Assembly (NCBI GenBank): GCA_014218235.1 | Contig: CM024759.1 | Location: forward strand, 6,464,712-6,528,711 | Reading direction: 5' to 3' | Length of the DNA stretch: 64,000 nt | DNA from: Colocasia esculenta | Taxonomy: Eukaryota > Streptophyta > Magnoliopsida > Alismatales > Araceae | Shown here: positions 1 through 10,523 of the stretch, piece after piece | Layout: each line of letters opens with the position of its first letter | How positions within the stretch are numbered: position 1 is the stretch's first letter | Notes under the pieces: generated by a model | The model's database searches: none | What the model was told of the DNA's origin: nothing | What the model saw: the letters and a program-made list of their open reading frames with translations, nothing else | Program-made: the position numbers and the translations under genes

Positions 1-260
1 GGATTGTACCCCGGTTAGTGAAATCCTAAAACTTGCTTGAGGACTGTATGTAGGACTTCTATTTGGAAGGGCCGAATTAGGATAAATCTTTGTGTTCAAT
101 TGTGTGATTGTTTTTATATGCTTCTGCACTACTACCCTCTATCACACACGTTCACATTCACTAACCAAAGTTTAAAGTGGTGATTTTGTCTTTCAGATTT
201 TATTTCTCCGCCTATTCACCCCCCCTCTAGGTGCCTTGTTGCCAACTAAGTGGGTTAACA
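1..260 (+). mobile_element. 3' part of a copia LTR, cut by the window edge
   Basis: This stretch resembles the 3' third of the element A LTR at 3480-3698. Both share a 'gaggactg(t/g)atgtagg' block, a 'ccgaa(t/c)(t/c)aggataaatc' block, 'tgtgtgattg' and a C-rich 'ttcacccccctctagg' block near the end. A plausible LTR end is the TTAACA at 255-260. It is followed by a degenerate primer-binding-like stretch and then by a clearer primer binding site at 305. The left part lies outside the window. It is a related but diverged family member and older than element A. Confidence 0.7.
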
Positions 261-289
261 AGTGTATTAGAGCCAAGATCTTCCAATCT

Positions 290-316
290 TCTGATACCAA
301 TAAGTGGTATCAGAGC
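290..316 (+). promoter_or_regulatory. Primer binding site inside a perfect inverted repeat
   Basis: TGGTATCAGAGC at 305-316 matches the complement of the 3' end of initiator tRNA-Met, the usual copia primer site. Its first nine bases (GGTATCAGA, 306-314) pair perfectly with TCTGATACC at 290-298 across a 7-nt spacer. A second, decayed copy of a primer-like stretch (TGTATTAGAGCC) lies about 40 nt upstream. Confidence 0.7.
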
Positions 317-366
317 CGTGGTCTATGAGATTCAAAGAAGATCTAACGATCTAGGAGCAAAGATCT

Positions 367-1054
367 ATGGCGGCTCAATGATTTGCTGAAGGAGAGTCTA
401 TCACAAGACCTCAACAATTTGATGGAGAAGATTATTAATATTGGAAAACAAGAATGAAATTCTTTTCTCAAGGCTACGACTATCATTTATGAAGTATCAT
501 TGAAGATGGTGACCTCCTAATATCAAAGACCAAGGAAGAATATATGGATTCATGAAGATAGAAAGAAGATATCCTTGAACAGTAAAGCTAAGAGGTTCAT
601 GTGTTGCGCACTAACAAGATAAGAATTTAATAGGATCTCAGTGTGCAAAACAACAAAAGACATGTGGGACAAGTTGAAACTCACTCATGAAGGAATGAAC
701 AAAGTAAAAGAGACTAGGATTGACATCATTGTCGCAAAATATGAGAAGTTCCAAATGGAACCAGGTGAGTCCATTACTCAGATGTACAATGATTTCACTG
801 GAATTATCAATGGGTTTGCAGGTTTAGGAAAGAAGTATAGCCAGGGAGACATGGTCAGGAAAATCTTAAGATTTCTTCGAGAATAATGGATTCCAAAGGT
901 CACTGCTATAAAAGAAGCTAATGACCTCTTCACTATGTCATTGGAAAGGCTCATTGGGTCATTAATGGCCCATGAGATAAACATGGAAAGGTTAAGAGAA
1001 AGCTCATTCAAAAAAAAGATAAACAATGCATTCAGGGCAAAAGAAAGCACTTCA
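367..1054 (+). pseudogene. Degenerate copia gag fragment
   Basis: The reading frames here align in order with the gag of element A (3760-4440). Recognisable blocks are a YWKTRM-like motif near 430-450, 'TTKDMWDKLKLTHEG' at about 655-700, 'VKETRIDII' at about 705-732, 'WIPKVTAIKEAN' at about 888-925 and 'LIGSLMAHEIN' at about 950-980. Several in-frame stops occur before 640, the frame changes between 886 and 935, and no zinc knuckle remains. The frame ends where the sequence changes character at about 1055. It is a non-functional relic. The copia origin is clear from the match to the better-preserved neighbour. Confidence 0.8.
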
Positions 1055-2545
1055 TGTAACAGCGCGATCATTCAGATTCGTGTTTTAGCGGTTCTGGTGT
1101 GGTGCTCTTGGCCAGTGTGTGATCATTGAGCCTTGCTTGTGGTCTCAATGTGTTGTGTGGGCATTGTGGGCCGGAGGTTCTAGCCCAAATAGCCCACAGG
1201 TTCACTGGTTGTGAACGTGACTGAGCAAGACGTCGCGTTTTGAACGCGACGGTCTCCTACGTCACATTCTTCGTATCGCCTTTGTGACATGTGGTGCTCT
1301 GAGTTCCAATTGGCGACGGTTAGGGTGGTCACATTTCACATGTTGTAAACGTGACGTATGCCTCCGTCGCGATTTTGACTAAGTGTTTAATTGCTTTGTT
1401 TTGGCCAGACAGAGCAGAGAAGCTCTGTCCAGCATAAGGGGGAGGTTGTTGTGCGGTGTTTTGGCTATTTTAACTTCCAGGTGGTTCGTGTGGTGCGGTT
1501 TCCACGCGAGAAGGGTGTCTGGAGTGTGGGTGCACTGGTGGTGTGGTGTTCTTCGCGTTTTGCAGGCTCTCCGAGTTGGTAGGGAGACTTCCTATTTTAT
1601 TTTATATTATTTAATTGGCTTACAACTTTTAAAGCATGATAGAATGGCATGTGGTAGTTTAGCTTCCATTTTATAAACTTATGTATGAATGGTATGGTGT
1701 GTGGAATGGGTTTCTGGAGGAGGAAGGAGGGTTTAGTCGCTTGCCTGAGAAGGCGATGGACTGAACCGTCACGTTTTGGTTTGGAACGCGACACCTTGGG
1801 CCATCGCGTTCATGTGTTCCGACGCCTTTGCTAAATATCACAAAATCTTACTATAACACTGCATCATATATCAACTGACTCTGCTAATAACAACAAACCA
1901 CTATTCCAAATTGTCATCTGTTTACTGATTGCTAAATCTCAACTAATCTCAGAAATCTTTTCTAGCTCAACAACCCCTTTTCACTTGCTCTTTTTACACT
2001 TTTCACAATCCTGAACGAAGCTTTCTAACACTGATAGACATTTCTAATCACAAAATGCACTTAGTCTCACTGCCACAAGTCACTTCTCCTCTGTTTATTA
2101 CTAATACCTCATCTGAAACTGATCTGAATCACTTACTCATCTAAAGTCTTCCACATTATTAACCTCATCATTATCTAAACTATTTTTCAATGCTTATTAA
2201 CATAAGTCACAAACATAACAATTATCTTCATCAAAATTTTCAATCCTTTACAGCTGACAATTTCTAACACAACACCTCTACTACAAAATTTTCATTGTAA
2301 TTCTTTCACTGTTATCTCTATAACAAATTCTTTTAACACATATACACAACCATTATCTATTATCGTATACCTGTCTCTGCTGATTCTCTACCTTATTAAA
2401 AATATCTTCATCAGACCATATCATATCTTTCTCAGAAAATCATTCTACCTTTGCATGTTCTATATGATATTTTGAGTTTGAAAAACGTGGTCAAGGATGC
2501 AGGATGATGAAACCATGCCGCAGGATGTTGCAAACTGTTCCTACT
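1055..2545 (+). mobile_element. Decayed gypsy-type LTR remnant (left part, interrupted by element A)
   Basis: The segment begins TGTAACA at 1055, like the LTR starts of elements B and C (TGTAACRCCCC), and has no coding capacity. It contains a cluster of related short motifs: the inverted repeat GTCGCGTTTTGAACGCGAC at 1232-1250, 'gtgaacgtgac' near 1210, 'gtaaacgtgacg' near 1345, 'cgtcgcgattttg' near 1365, and 'gtcacgtttt' with 'ggaacgcgac' near 1770-1790. Element A inserted after 2540, duplicating CTACT, and the remnant continues from 22507. Its own far end and target duplication were not found, so solo LTR versus truncated element is open. Confidence 0.5.
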
Positions 2546-2684
2546 TGTTGGATCCCTTTGAATTTTGATGATCACAAAACACTCATGTTGTTTGCTAACA
2601 TGTTTGCGAAGAAAGTGCAGAAAACAGGGCATCACATTAAAGCAAAAGACTTCAAAGAAGCCCCAAAAAAATTTCCTGTCAACT

Positions 2685-2998
2685 GGAGTCGACCTCCAAG
2701 CTTCAAAGGAGTCGACCCACTCTGTGTTCAGTTTTTTGGAGTCGACCCCGAGTCTCTAAGGGAGTCGACCCCCTTTAAATGGCTTGTCCTGCAGCTTAAC
2801 CAGAGTCGACCCCGACCTTCAACTGGAGTCGACCCCGACTGTGCTCAGTTTTTCAGAGTCGACCCCAGCCTTCTAAGGGAGTTGACCCCCATTCAAAAGT
2901 GCTCATTTTCTTCAACTGGATTCGACCCCCAGTTTGTTCTAGAGTCGACCCTGACCTTTTCTGGAGTCGACCCCATCAAAAGTTGGAGTCGACCCTGA
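2685..2998 (+). repeat. Array of 12 GAGTCGACCCC-like motifs in the 5' LTR of A
   Basis: Twelve occurrences of (G/A)GAGTCGACC followed by C/T-rich bases are spaced roughly 15-40 nt apart in one orientation. The core GTCGAC is palindromic but the flanks are not. Two copies have lost the core by single changes (GTTGAC and TTCGAC). The array ends about 90 nt upstream of the TATA box, where an upstream activating element would lie. Confidence 0.9.
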
Positions 2999-3089
2999 CA
3001 TGCAGAAATTCTGAAAAGCACTTTTTGACTGCCTTTTTGACCAAGACCACTTTCCACCTTCTCTCAAACGGCTACCTTTGTGGAAGGGG

Positions 3090-3098
3090 TATAAAAAG
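3090..3098 (+). promoter_or_regulatory. TATA box of the A LTR promoter
   Basis: The TATAAAAAG motif follows the GTCGAC array and precedes the likely transcript start in the LTR. The same box occurs in the 3' LTR near 21893. Confidence 0.75.
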
Positions 3099-3700
3099 GA
3101 CACCTGGGGGAAACCCTAGGCAAGGGAATTTCGTGGAGAAGTGTGCCTCCTTCAAGAGTTTCATCTCAAGCTTCTTCTCCAAGCTTTTTCAGCCTTCCAA
3201 AGCTTCCATCTGCTACATCCCTGCTGAAGGCATCTTTTTGGGGAGATCTTCTCATCATCAAAGCTTCATCAACATCTGAAGATCATCCTCCAGAGCTTGG
3301 CATTGAGTTTGCTTGTTTATTAACATCTCTTTCTATTGTTTATTGTTGGGTGAGCTAGGCACCGCATCAACTAGCTGTGTTTTGGTGAGCTAGACACCGG
3401 GTTAACTAGCTGTTTGTTGGTGAGCTGGGCACCGTTTCAACCAGCGGTTGTGTTCATCTCTTAGTGAGGGAAATCTCACCGTGTTGGTGAGGACTGGATG
3501 TAGGTAGACCAACGGGGGTCTTACCGAACCAGGATAAATCAGCGTGTCCTTGTGTGATTGCTTCCTTCTTCCCTCTCAGCTCTCCTTGTTTTTTCATTCG
3601 TTATCATTTCCGCATTAGTTTCCGTAGTCCATTCTAGTCAAAGTTTTTAAAGCCCTATTCACCCCCCTCTAGGGCTAGTCATAGTCTAGATCCTTTCATT

Positions 3701-3712
3701 TGGTATCAGAGC
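3701..3712 (+). promoter_or_regulatory. Primer binding site of element A
   Basis: TGGTATCAGAGC begins two bases after the LTR end and matches the complement of the initiator tRNA-Met 3' end. Confidence 0.9.
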
Positions 3713-3759
3713 AAGGTCACTAGTTTAAAGGGTTTCACAACCTCTAGTGTTGATTGACT

Positions 3760-5428
3760 ATGGCTGGATTTGGAGAGCAGAGTGCTTTCACTGAAGGCAA
3801 CTCTACGAATAGGCCACCTCTGTTTAATGGCAATAACTATAGCTATTGGAAAGCAAGGATGACTATCTTTCTGAAAGCTATGGATTATGAGCTATGGAAC
3901 ATTGTGGAAAAAGGTCCTTATGTTCCCAAGGAACCTGAAAAAGATTGGACTCCTGAAATCTTTAAAAAGTTGTCTATGAATGCTAAGGCAATTAATGCTC
4001 TATTTTGTGCTTTAGATGCTAATGAATTCAATCGTGTTTCTATGTGCACCAGTGCAAAAGAGATTTGGGAAAAGCTTCAAGTGACATATGAAGGAACTTC
4101 TCAAGTCAAAGAAACGAAGATAAATCTTCTTGTTCACAAGTATGAGTTGTTCAAGATGGAAGAGAAAGAACCATAACAGAGATGTTCAAGCGGTTCACGG
4201 ACATCACGAATGGGCTCAAAGCCCTTGGTAAAGAATACTCTATCCCTGAACTCAATAGGAAAATTTTAAGATCTTTGCCTATGTCTTGGAATCCCAAGGT
4301 GACGGCAATTGAAGAGGCAAAAGACCTCTCACAAATTTCTTTGGATGCTCTCATAGGATCCTTAATGACCTATGAGATCAATATATCGAGGGACATAGAT
4401 GACTCTAAGAAGAAAAAGGGTCTTGCCCTCAAAGCTACTAACGTGTTAAATGAGTGTGTTAGTGAGGATAGCAATGAAGAGATCGATGATGAAGAGATTG
4501 CCTTAATGACGAGGCAATTCAAGAAGTTTCTGAACAAACATCGATCCAACTTCCAACCAAGAAACAGAAGATTTCAGAAGAAGAATCATGCTAAAGGGGA
4601 AACTTCCAAGAGCGAGGAAGTCACTTGCTTTGAGTGCAGAAAGCCGGGACATATCCGGCCTGAATGTCCCGAACTCAAGAAGAAGAAGGCATACACTAAG
4701 GGAGACGGCAAGACATCAAAAAAGAAGGCTCTTGCTGCTTGGAGTGATGAAGACACCTCCACGGGAGAAGAAAGTGAAGAGGAAATCGCTAACCTTTGTC
4801 TCATGGCCAGATCCGACCATGAGGAGGTAAATTCTGAAACTTTTACATTAGAAGAACTTCATGAAGCGTTTAATGAGTTATATGAAAAATTTATTGAATG
4901 CAAACTTGAGAATAGATGCTTAAAGAAAAGTATTGATTTAATGACTCATGAATTAAGTGCATCTCGTTTACATGAATGTGAAAATGTTGATATAGTAAAT
5001 GAGAATACATTGCTTAAGAAAAAGGTTGAAACATTAGAAGAACAAATTCCTAGCCTAAAAGATAATTGTTCTAACCTTCAAAAAGAAGTAGATAGATTAA
5101 AGAATGCCTTGTCTACTTTTGTGCGTGGTCGTGATACTTAGATGCGATTCTTGGTAGCGCAAAAGGCGTGTTTAGAAAAGAAGGAATTGGTTTTATCCCT
5201 CAAAAATCAAAGCATAAGACTACAACTTCTTTTGTTGGGGCTAAGTTATCTAGTACTCCATTTGCTACATGCAACTATTGTGGTAAGAAGGGGCATAAAA
5301 TTCAGAGTTGTTGGTTCCGAAAGAACATCCACAAGATCAAAACAATGTGGGTGCCAAAGGAAACAACCAAAAGTTGGACTAACTTGGATGGACCCAAGCA
5401 AGTTTGGGTACCAAAAAATCAAGTGTAA
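3760..5428 (+). pseudogene. gag: gag of element A, two single-base frame breaks
   Basis: Gag is the structural protein that packages retroelement RNA. The start at 3760 (MAGFGEQSAF) is the first ATG after the primer site and precedes the YWKARM motif typical of copia gag. The frame runs to 4176 and shifts near 4172. It continues from 4182 to 5141 and shifts again near 5139, then runs to 5428. Homologous sequence is continuous across both breaks, so each looks like a one-base loss. A CCHC zinc knuckle (CFECRKPGHIRPEC) lies at about 4626-4667, followed by an acidic and coiled-coil-like region. A second knuckle (CNYCGKKGHKIQSC) lies at about 5272-5313. The region ends with WVPK repeats just before protease, a common arrangement in Sirevirus-like gag. 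It is a pseudogene, but the family is clear. Confidence 0.88.
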
Positions 5429-5434
5429 ATCTCT

Positions 5435-6076
5435 TTGTTTTTGCAGGGCCACAGTGGTTCGATGAATAAAGAGTGGTACTTGGATAGTGGTTGCTCTCGG
5501 CACATGACGGGAGATAAATCTCAATTTTCCAGTCTCGAAAAGAAAAGCGGTGGAAATGTGACGTTTGGAGATAATAGCAAAGGAAAGGTAATAGGTATTG
5601 GTAACATTGGTAGAACTCCTTCTACTAGCATTGAGCATGTGTTATTTGTAGATGGATTAAAACATAACTTGCTTAGTATTAGTCAATTGTGTGATAAAGG
5701 TTATAAAGTAATCTTTGATGCATCTCATTGCATGTTAACCGATAATGTTTCAAATGAAATCAAGTTTGTTGGTAATCGAAATGGAAATGTTTATACCGTT
5801 AATTTGGATGATTTGAATGAGAAGGAGATTTGCTTTGTAGCAAATAACTCCAACCCATGGATGTGGCACCGAAGATTGGGCCATGCTAGCTTTGGAATCA
5901 TTTCCAAATTATCTAGACGTGAGCTTGTGGTTGGTTTGCCTAAAATGAATTTTGATTCAAATGGAGTTTGTGATGCTTGTGCCAAGGGTAAACAAACTAG
6001 AACTTCATTTAAACCCAAGAACATTGTTTCTACCTCTTGGCCTTTGCAACTATTGCATTTGGATTTGAACTGCTAG
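5435..6076 (+). pseudogene. pol: Protease and N-terminal integrase region of A (truncated pol)
   Basis: The frame encodes the copia aspartic protease active site in WYLDSGCSRHMTG (about 5473-5511). A GAG-pre-integrase zinc region follows, with MWHRRLGHASFGIISKLS (about 5861-5914) and a CDACAKGKQ motif (about 5971-5997). It then stops at 6074-6076, right after LQLLHLDL, where the first catalytic aspartate region of integrase should begin. The next 90 bases hold only fragments of integrase homology with stops. This is best read as an internal deletion that removes the first part of the integrase catalytic core. Confidence 0.85.
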
Positions 6077-6166
6077 TTTAGCGCTATTTTTGTAATAGTC
6101 GATGAATGGGTCTTATCATAAAAGTTGCATTAGAATTCATAAAAGGTTCAAAATGATAAGGGTTAT

Positions 6167-8518
6167 GTGATTAATGCTATCCGTAGTGATCATGGTAAGG
6201 AATTTGAAAATCTGCTATTCAATTCATTTTGTGATGATAATGGGTTCAGTCATAACTTTTCTGCTCCGAGAACTCCTCAGCAAAATGGTGTGGCTGAAAG
6301 GAAGAATCGGACTTTAATTGATATGGCCCGAACTATGCTTTGTGAATCTGTTTTACCTAGATATTTTTGGGCTGAAGCTATTAATACTTCATGCTATATC
6401 ACTAACCGTTGTTTGATTAGACCTTTGTTGCATAAGACTCCATATGAACTCTACAAAGGCAGAAAACCGAATATCTCTTATTTCAAGCCATTTGGGTGCA
6501 AGTGCTTCATCTTGGTAAATGGCAAGGAGGATATAGGTAAGTTTGATCCTCGAAGCGATGAAGGTATATTTGTTGGTTACTCATCTCACTCTAAAGCTTT
6601 TCGTGTTTTTAATAAGAAAACATTGGTTGTTGAAGAATCTATTCATGTAATCTTTGATGAGACTAACCAAAGTGCTAGAAAAAGAGATGATGAAGATGAT
6701 GATGCAGAAATCATGAAGGATCAAGAATTAATCATTCATGACTTAGATATCACGGAGCCTAGTGAAGAAGCAATGGATGATCCTACCCAACTTGTTGGTG
6801 ACGAAAAAGAAAAGGAAGATCCTCCACTTGAAGATCTGCGAGTGTCCTCACCAAGTGATGAACTACCTCGAGCGTGGAAGATCATGTCAAGTCATCCAAT
6901 CGGTAATGTGATAGGTGATCCGTCATCCGGTATGCGAACTCGGAAAACTCAATATCAATGTGATTATATTGCTTTCATTTCTCAATTTGAACCAAAGAAT
7001 GTTGATGAAGCCCTTCTTGATGAACATTGGTCTATTGCTATGCTTGAGGAACTAAACCAGTTTGAGAGGAACAAAGTGTGGACTTTGTCTCCTCGTCCGA
7101 ATGACCATCCCGTGATCGGAACCAAGTGGGTTTTTCGAAACAAACTTGATGAATCCGGTGTGGTAACTCGGAACAAAGCACGTTTAGTTGCCCAAGGATA
7201 CTCTCAAGAAGAAGGGATAGATTATGATGAGACCTTTGCACCGGTTGCTAGACTTGAAGCCATTAGGATTCTATTAGCATTCGCTTGTTCCAGAAATTTT
7301 AAATTATTTCAAATGGATGTTAAAAGTGCGTTTCTTAATGGTTTCATTAAAGAGAAAGTCTATGTAGAGCAACCTCCTGGGTTTGAGGATCCAAATTTCT
7401 CAAACCATGTCTTTTGTCTTCATAAAGCTCTATATGGTCTTAAGCAAGCACCGCGTGCATGGTATGAGAGATTGAGTCAATTTCTTATTGAACATGATTT
7501 TAAGCATGATTTTGTTGACTCAACTCTATTTATAAAGTGTGTTGGTTCAGATATTTTGCTTGTTCAGATTTATGTGGATGATATTGTATTCGGTTCCACT
7601 AAAGAAAAGTTGTGCAAAGATTTTTCTGAGTTGATGCAGGGGGAGTTCGAGATGAGCATGATGGGTGAGCTCAACTTCTTTCTCGGACTTCAGATCAAAC
7701 AAAGTCATGATGGCATCTTTGTAAGTCAATCAAAGTACACGAAGGAATTGCTAAAGAAATATGGATTCAACAACACCAAGCCTCTTCCAACGCCTATGTC
7801 TACAACTACAAAATTGGATAATGATGAGCTTGGTAAGCCTGTTGATTCTAAGCTTTATCGAGGTATGATCGGATCTCTACTTTATTTAACTGCAAGTAGG
7901 CCCGACATATTATTTAGTGTTTGCATGTGTGCGAGATTTCAAAGCTCGCCTAAACAATTGCACTTAATTGCCGTTAAGCGAATCTTTCGATATCTTGCTT
8001 CATCGGTTGATTTTGGTTTGTGGTATCCCAAAGGATGTTCTTTCGACTTGGTTGGTTACACCGATGCGGACTATGCTGGGTGTAAGGTTGATCGGAAGAG
8101 CACAAGCGGAACATGTCATTTCTTGGGAGGTTGCCTCATTTCGTGGTCCTCCAAGAAACAAAATTCTGTTGCTCTCTCGACGGCCGAAGCCGAGTATATA
8201 GCAGTCGGGAGTTGTTGCACACAAGCATTGTGGATTAAACACCAAGTAGAAGACTATGGGATATGCTTGTCTAAAATTCCGTTGCTTTGCGATAATACAA
8301 GTGCCATAAATATATCAAAAAATCTTGTTCAACATTCTCGCACTAAGCACATTGAAGTACGTCATCATTTCATTAGAGATCATGTTTCTAGGGGTGATAT
8401 TGAATTGAATTTTGTTGACACCACACACCAATTAGCAGACATTTTCACTAAACCGTTGTGTGAAGACCGGTTTACATCCTTGCATCGTGAATTGGGTATG
8501 TGTTCTATTTCTATATAA
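6167..8518 (+). pseudogene. pol: C-terminal integrase, reverse transcriptase and RNase H of A
   Basis: An open frame of 783 residues begins inside the integrase core (IRSDHGKEFEN, then TPQQNGVAERKNRTL). It continues through a polar linker to the copia reverse transcriptase start (WVFRNKLDESG, about 7128-7160). Further motifs are QMDVKSAFLNG, YGLKQAPRAWYE and the catalytic YVDD (about 7571-7582), followed by RNase H (GYTDADYAGCKVDRKSTSG, about 8055-8112, and CDNTSAI). It ends HRELGMCSISI at 8518. Reverse transcriptase copies element RNA into cDNA and RNase H removes the RNA strand. This part is uninterrupted, but the missing integrase core upstream means the polyprotein is not functional as a whole. 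Confidence 0.9.
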
Positions 8519-8800
8519 ATGCTACAGAAATTTGCCCAACTCAAAGAGTGATATGGCAAGAGTCCTTGGCTTCCCTTTCATACTCCTTGAATAGTCCAAA
8601 ACTTCATTTGATAAACCTTCCTTTGGACGTATTCAATTAATTCAAAAAAAAAAAAAAATCTCTACTGTGTGGTGGGGTCGACTCCACCGTTTTGGAGGTC
8701 GACTCCCATGCAGTCGGGGTCGACCTCCACTTTCTGGAGTCGACCCCCGAAGCCCTGGGCTTCCTTTAAAAGGGGAGCCTTTCCCCCCTTTTGGTTTTTC
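8519..8800 (+). promoter_or_regulatory. Post-pol region of A with four GTCGAC sites and a TATA-like box
   Basis: After the pol stop and a run of 14-15 A's (about 8645-8659) there are four GTCGAC cores, near 8678, 8699, 8719 and 8739, in C/G-rich flanks like those of the LTR array. They are followed by CCTTTAAAAGGGG at about 8763. The layout (GTCGAC cluster, then TATA-like box, then pyrimidine-rich leader) parallels the LTR promoter and precedes the extra ORF of A. Nested element B inserted at 8800, directly in the leader. Promoter function is inferred from layout only. Confidence 0.5.
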
Positions 8801-9464
8801 TGTAACGCCCCAGAAAATTTAATTAATGAGAAAATAGAAGTAATTGAGTTAAAATACCTTAGGGTTATTATTAAAATGTGATAATTAGATGATAGACATA
8901 GTTAGGGGTAATGAATATTATCCCAGTGTCGCACCTCGAAATGCGTGCCTCCACAGGGTGAAACCGGAAAACGACGTCGAAATAAAAATCTGAGAACATC
9001 ATAATTTCTAGAAAAATGTGGAGAAATTTAATATGTAATCATATGAATTTTTCGATGTACGGATTTCAAGGTATAGTCGACACGACCATTTTTCGGGTGA
9101 TTTTTCACCTATTGCAAAATAAAATCTAAAAATTTATTAAAAATCATCACAATTAGTAAAACCATCATATTAATGTATGGTTAAAATTTCATGATTAATG
9201 GATATCATTTGAGTATGTTTACATCAACCTTAGTGGACCAGCTGAATTACTTAGGATTTACGGAATGGCTTTTCTGGGTTAATTGTATAGGGGGTACGTG
9301 GAGGCTTTAGATGAAGACAAAACTTGAGGAAACATGGTAACACCTCAGTTACCATGTGTAACTCTCTCATCTTGCATGGGCTAGGTGTCCAAGTGGGGTA
9401 AAAAGGATTCTTACCTTAACACCTACCCCCCCTACGTGTTCATGTGCATGTAACCTTTTGGTTC

Positions 9465-9471
9465 TATAAAA
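9465..9471 (+). promoter_or_regulatory. TATA box of the B LTR promoter
   Basis: TATAAAA lies in 'gttctataaaagccctcc', about 665 bases into the LTR. Transcripts starting about 30 nt downstream would carry a leader of roughly 2 kb that includes the CTGTCGACAG palindromes. The copy in the 3' LTR is at 17376. Confidence 0.7.
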
Positions 9472-10347
9472 GCCCTCCATCACCATCGTACACACCTCTT
9501 TTCTCTCTTCTAACTGGTGTGTGTGTGCTACTTCAGAAGTTTCTCCACTTCCACTGCCATTCTAGTGAATTGAGCTATCAATTCTCTTTGAGGAAGCTTC
9601 AACGGTTGTTCTGGTTCATCTCCTTGGGGTGAATTGCTGTGGAACTTCTTCTTCGTGCAAGTGTGCTTTGCTTCCTTATATTTCTGTGGATTTCTGAAGC
9701 CAAGGATCTCATTCTCACTTCAACAAGGTAGGATTCTCCTCTTGATCTTTCCAATTTCTTCTACCACCTCCCTTGGATTCTCTGGGTAGTGGCATGAAGA
9801 AATCTAAGTCCAATGTGAAAATCCAGACATTTGTGAAATCTGGAAACTTGATATTGATCCTATTGTTACCAAGGTTTAGAAATCATGTTCATGATAGGAA
9901 ATCAACATGTCATCATGTTTTAGCTGATCCACAAGTCATAAGTATCTACATCTTGTTATCTTCAAACCATTCAACACAAATTAGAGTGTTGCTTCTATTG
10001 TGTAGATTAGATAGAACCTCAATGATTTTCTACTTTTAGCTAACTTAATGTGTTGAGGTATGAAAAGACTCATTAGTTGGTTCAATTCATATAAGACTCA
10101 CATAGATAGATGAGGAGAAAAGAGTTCTAAGAAGTAGTACTCCCAATTATCCTCTTTGAGTTCACTTTTAGCTAGAACACCCTTGTAAATTAAGTCCCAT
10201 GATCTTCAGTTTTCAGATCATGTTTTCATGAGTTCTATATCTGAAATCACACTTGTTTAGAGTCTTATTCATGTTAGGATCATTAGAGTAACTTTATAGA
10301 ACCTTTGGAGGTCAAACGGAATAGCTTTCAGACCATTTACATAGCCT

Positions 10348-10523
10348 CTGTCGACAGACGAAGGTCTGCCTGTCGACAGGAACCCCTGGCCAGAACCCAG
10401 AACTTTCAGCCTGAGTGCATCTGTCGACAGATCCATGCTGGCTGTCGACAGATACACACAGAGCTGAAAACCCAGCTCTGGCAGTGCAGCCCCTGTCGAC
10501 AGCAGACCAAGGCCTGTCGACAG
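10348..10523 (+). repeat. Six CTGTCGACAG palindromes in the B 5' LTR
   Basis: The 10-base perfect palindrome CTGTCGACAG occurs six times within 176 bases, at irregular spacing of about 20-70 nt. All six copies are intact, and the 3' LTR has the same cluster at 18259-18434. It lies about 850 nt downstream of the likely transcript start. Confidence 0.95.

Larger units (their letters stand above)
2546..3698 (+). repeat. 5' LTR of element A
   Basis: It has the TG...CA structure and matches the 3' LTR at a constant offset of 18803. It contains a 12-site array of GAGTCGACC-type motifs (2685-2998), then a TATA box at 3090. After that come imperfect repeats of 'ggtgagct(a/g)g(g/a)caccg' around 3350-3440, each followed by an 'aactagc'-like block. 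It ends in a pyrimidine-rich 3' part. Two of the twelve motif copies are mutated here (near 2881 and 2919) but intact in the 3' LTR. Confidence 0.95.

Noticed and set aside
2685..2998. CRISPR-like array of short repeats
   Set aside because: The motif is about 10 bases with irregular spacers inside a plant retrotransposon LTR. There is no repeat/spacer structure of CRISPR type.
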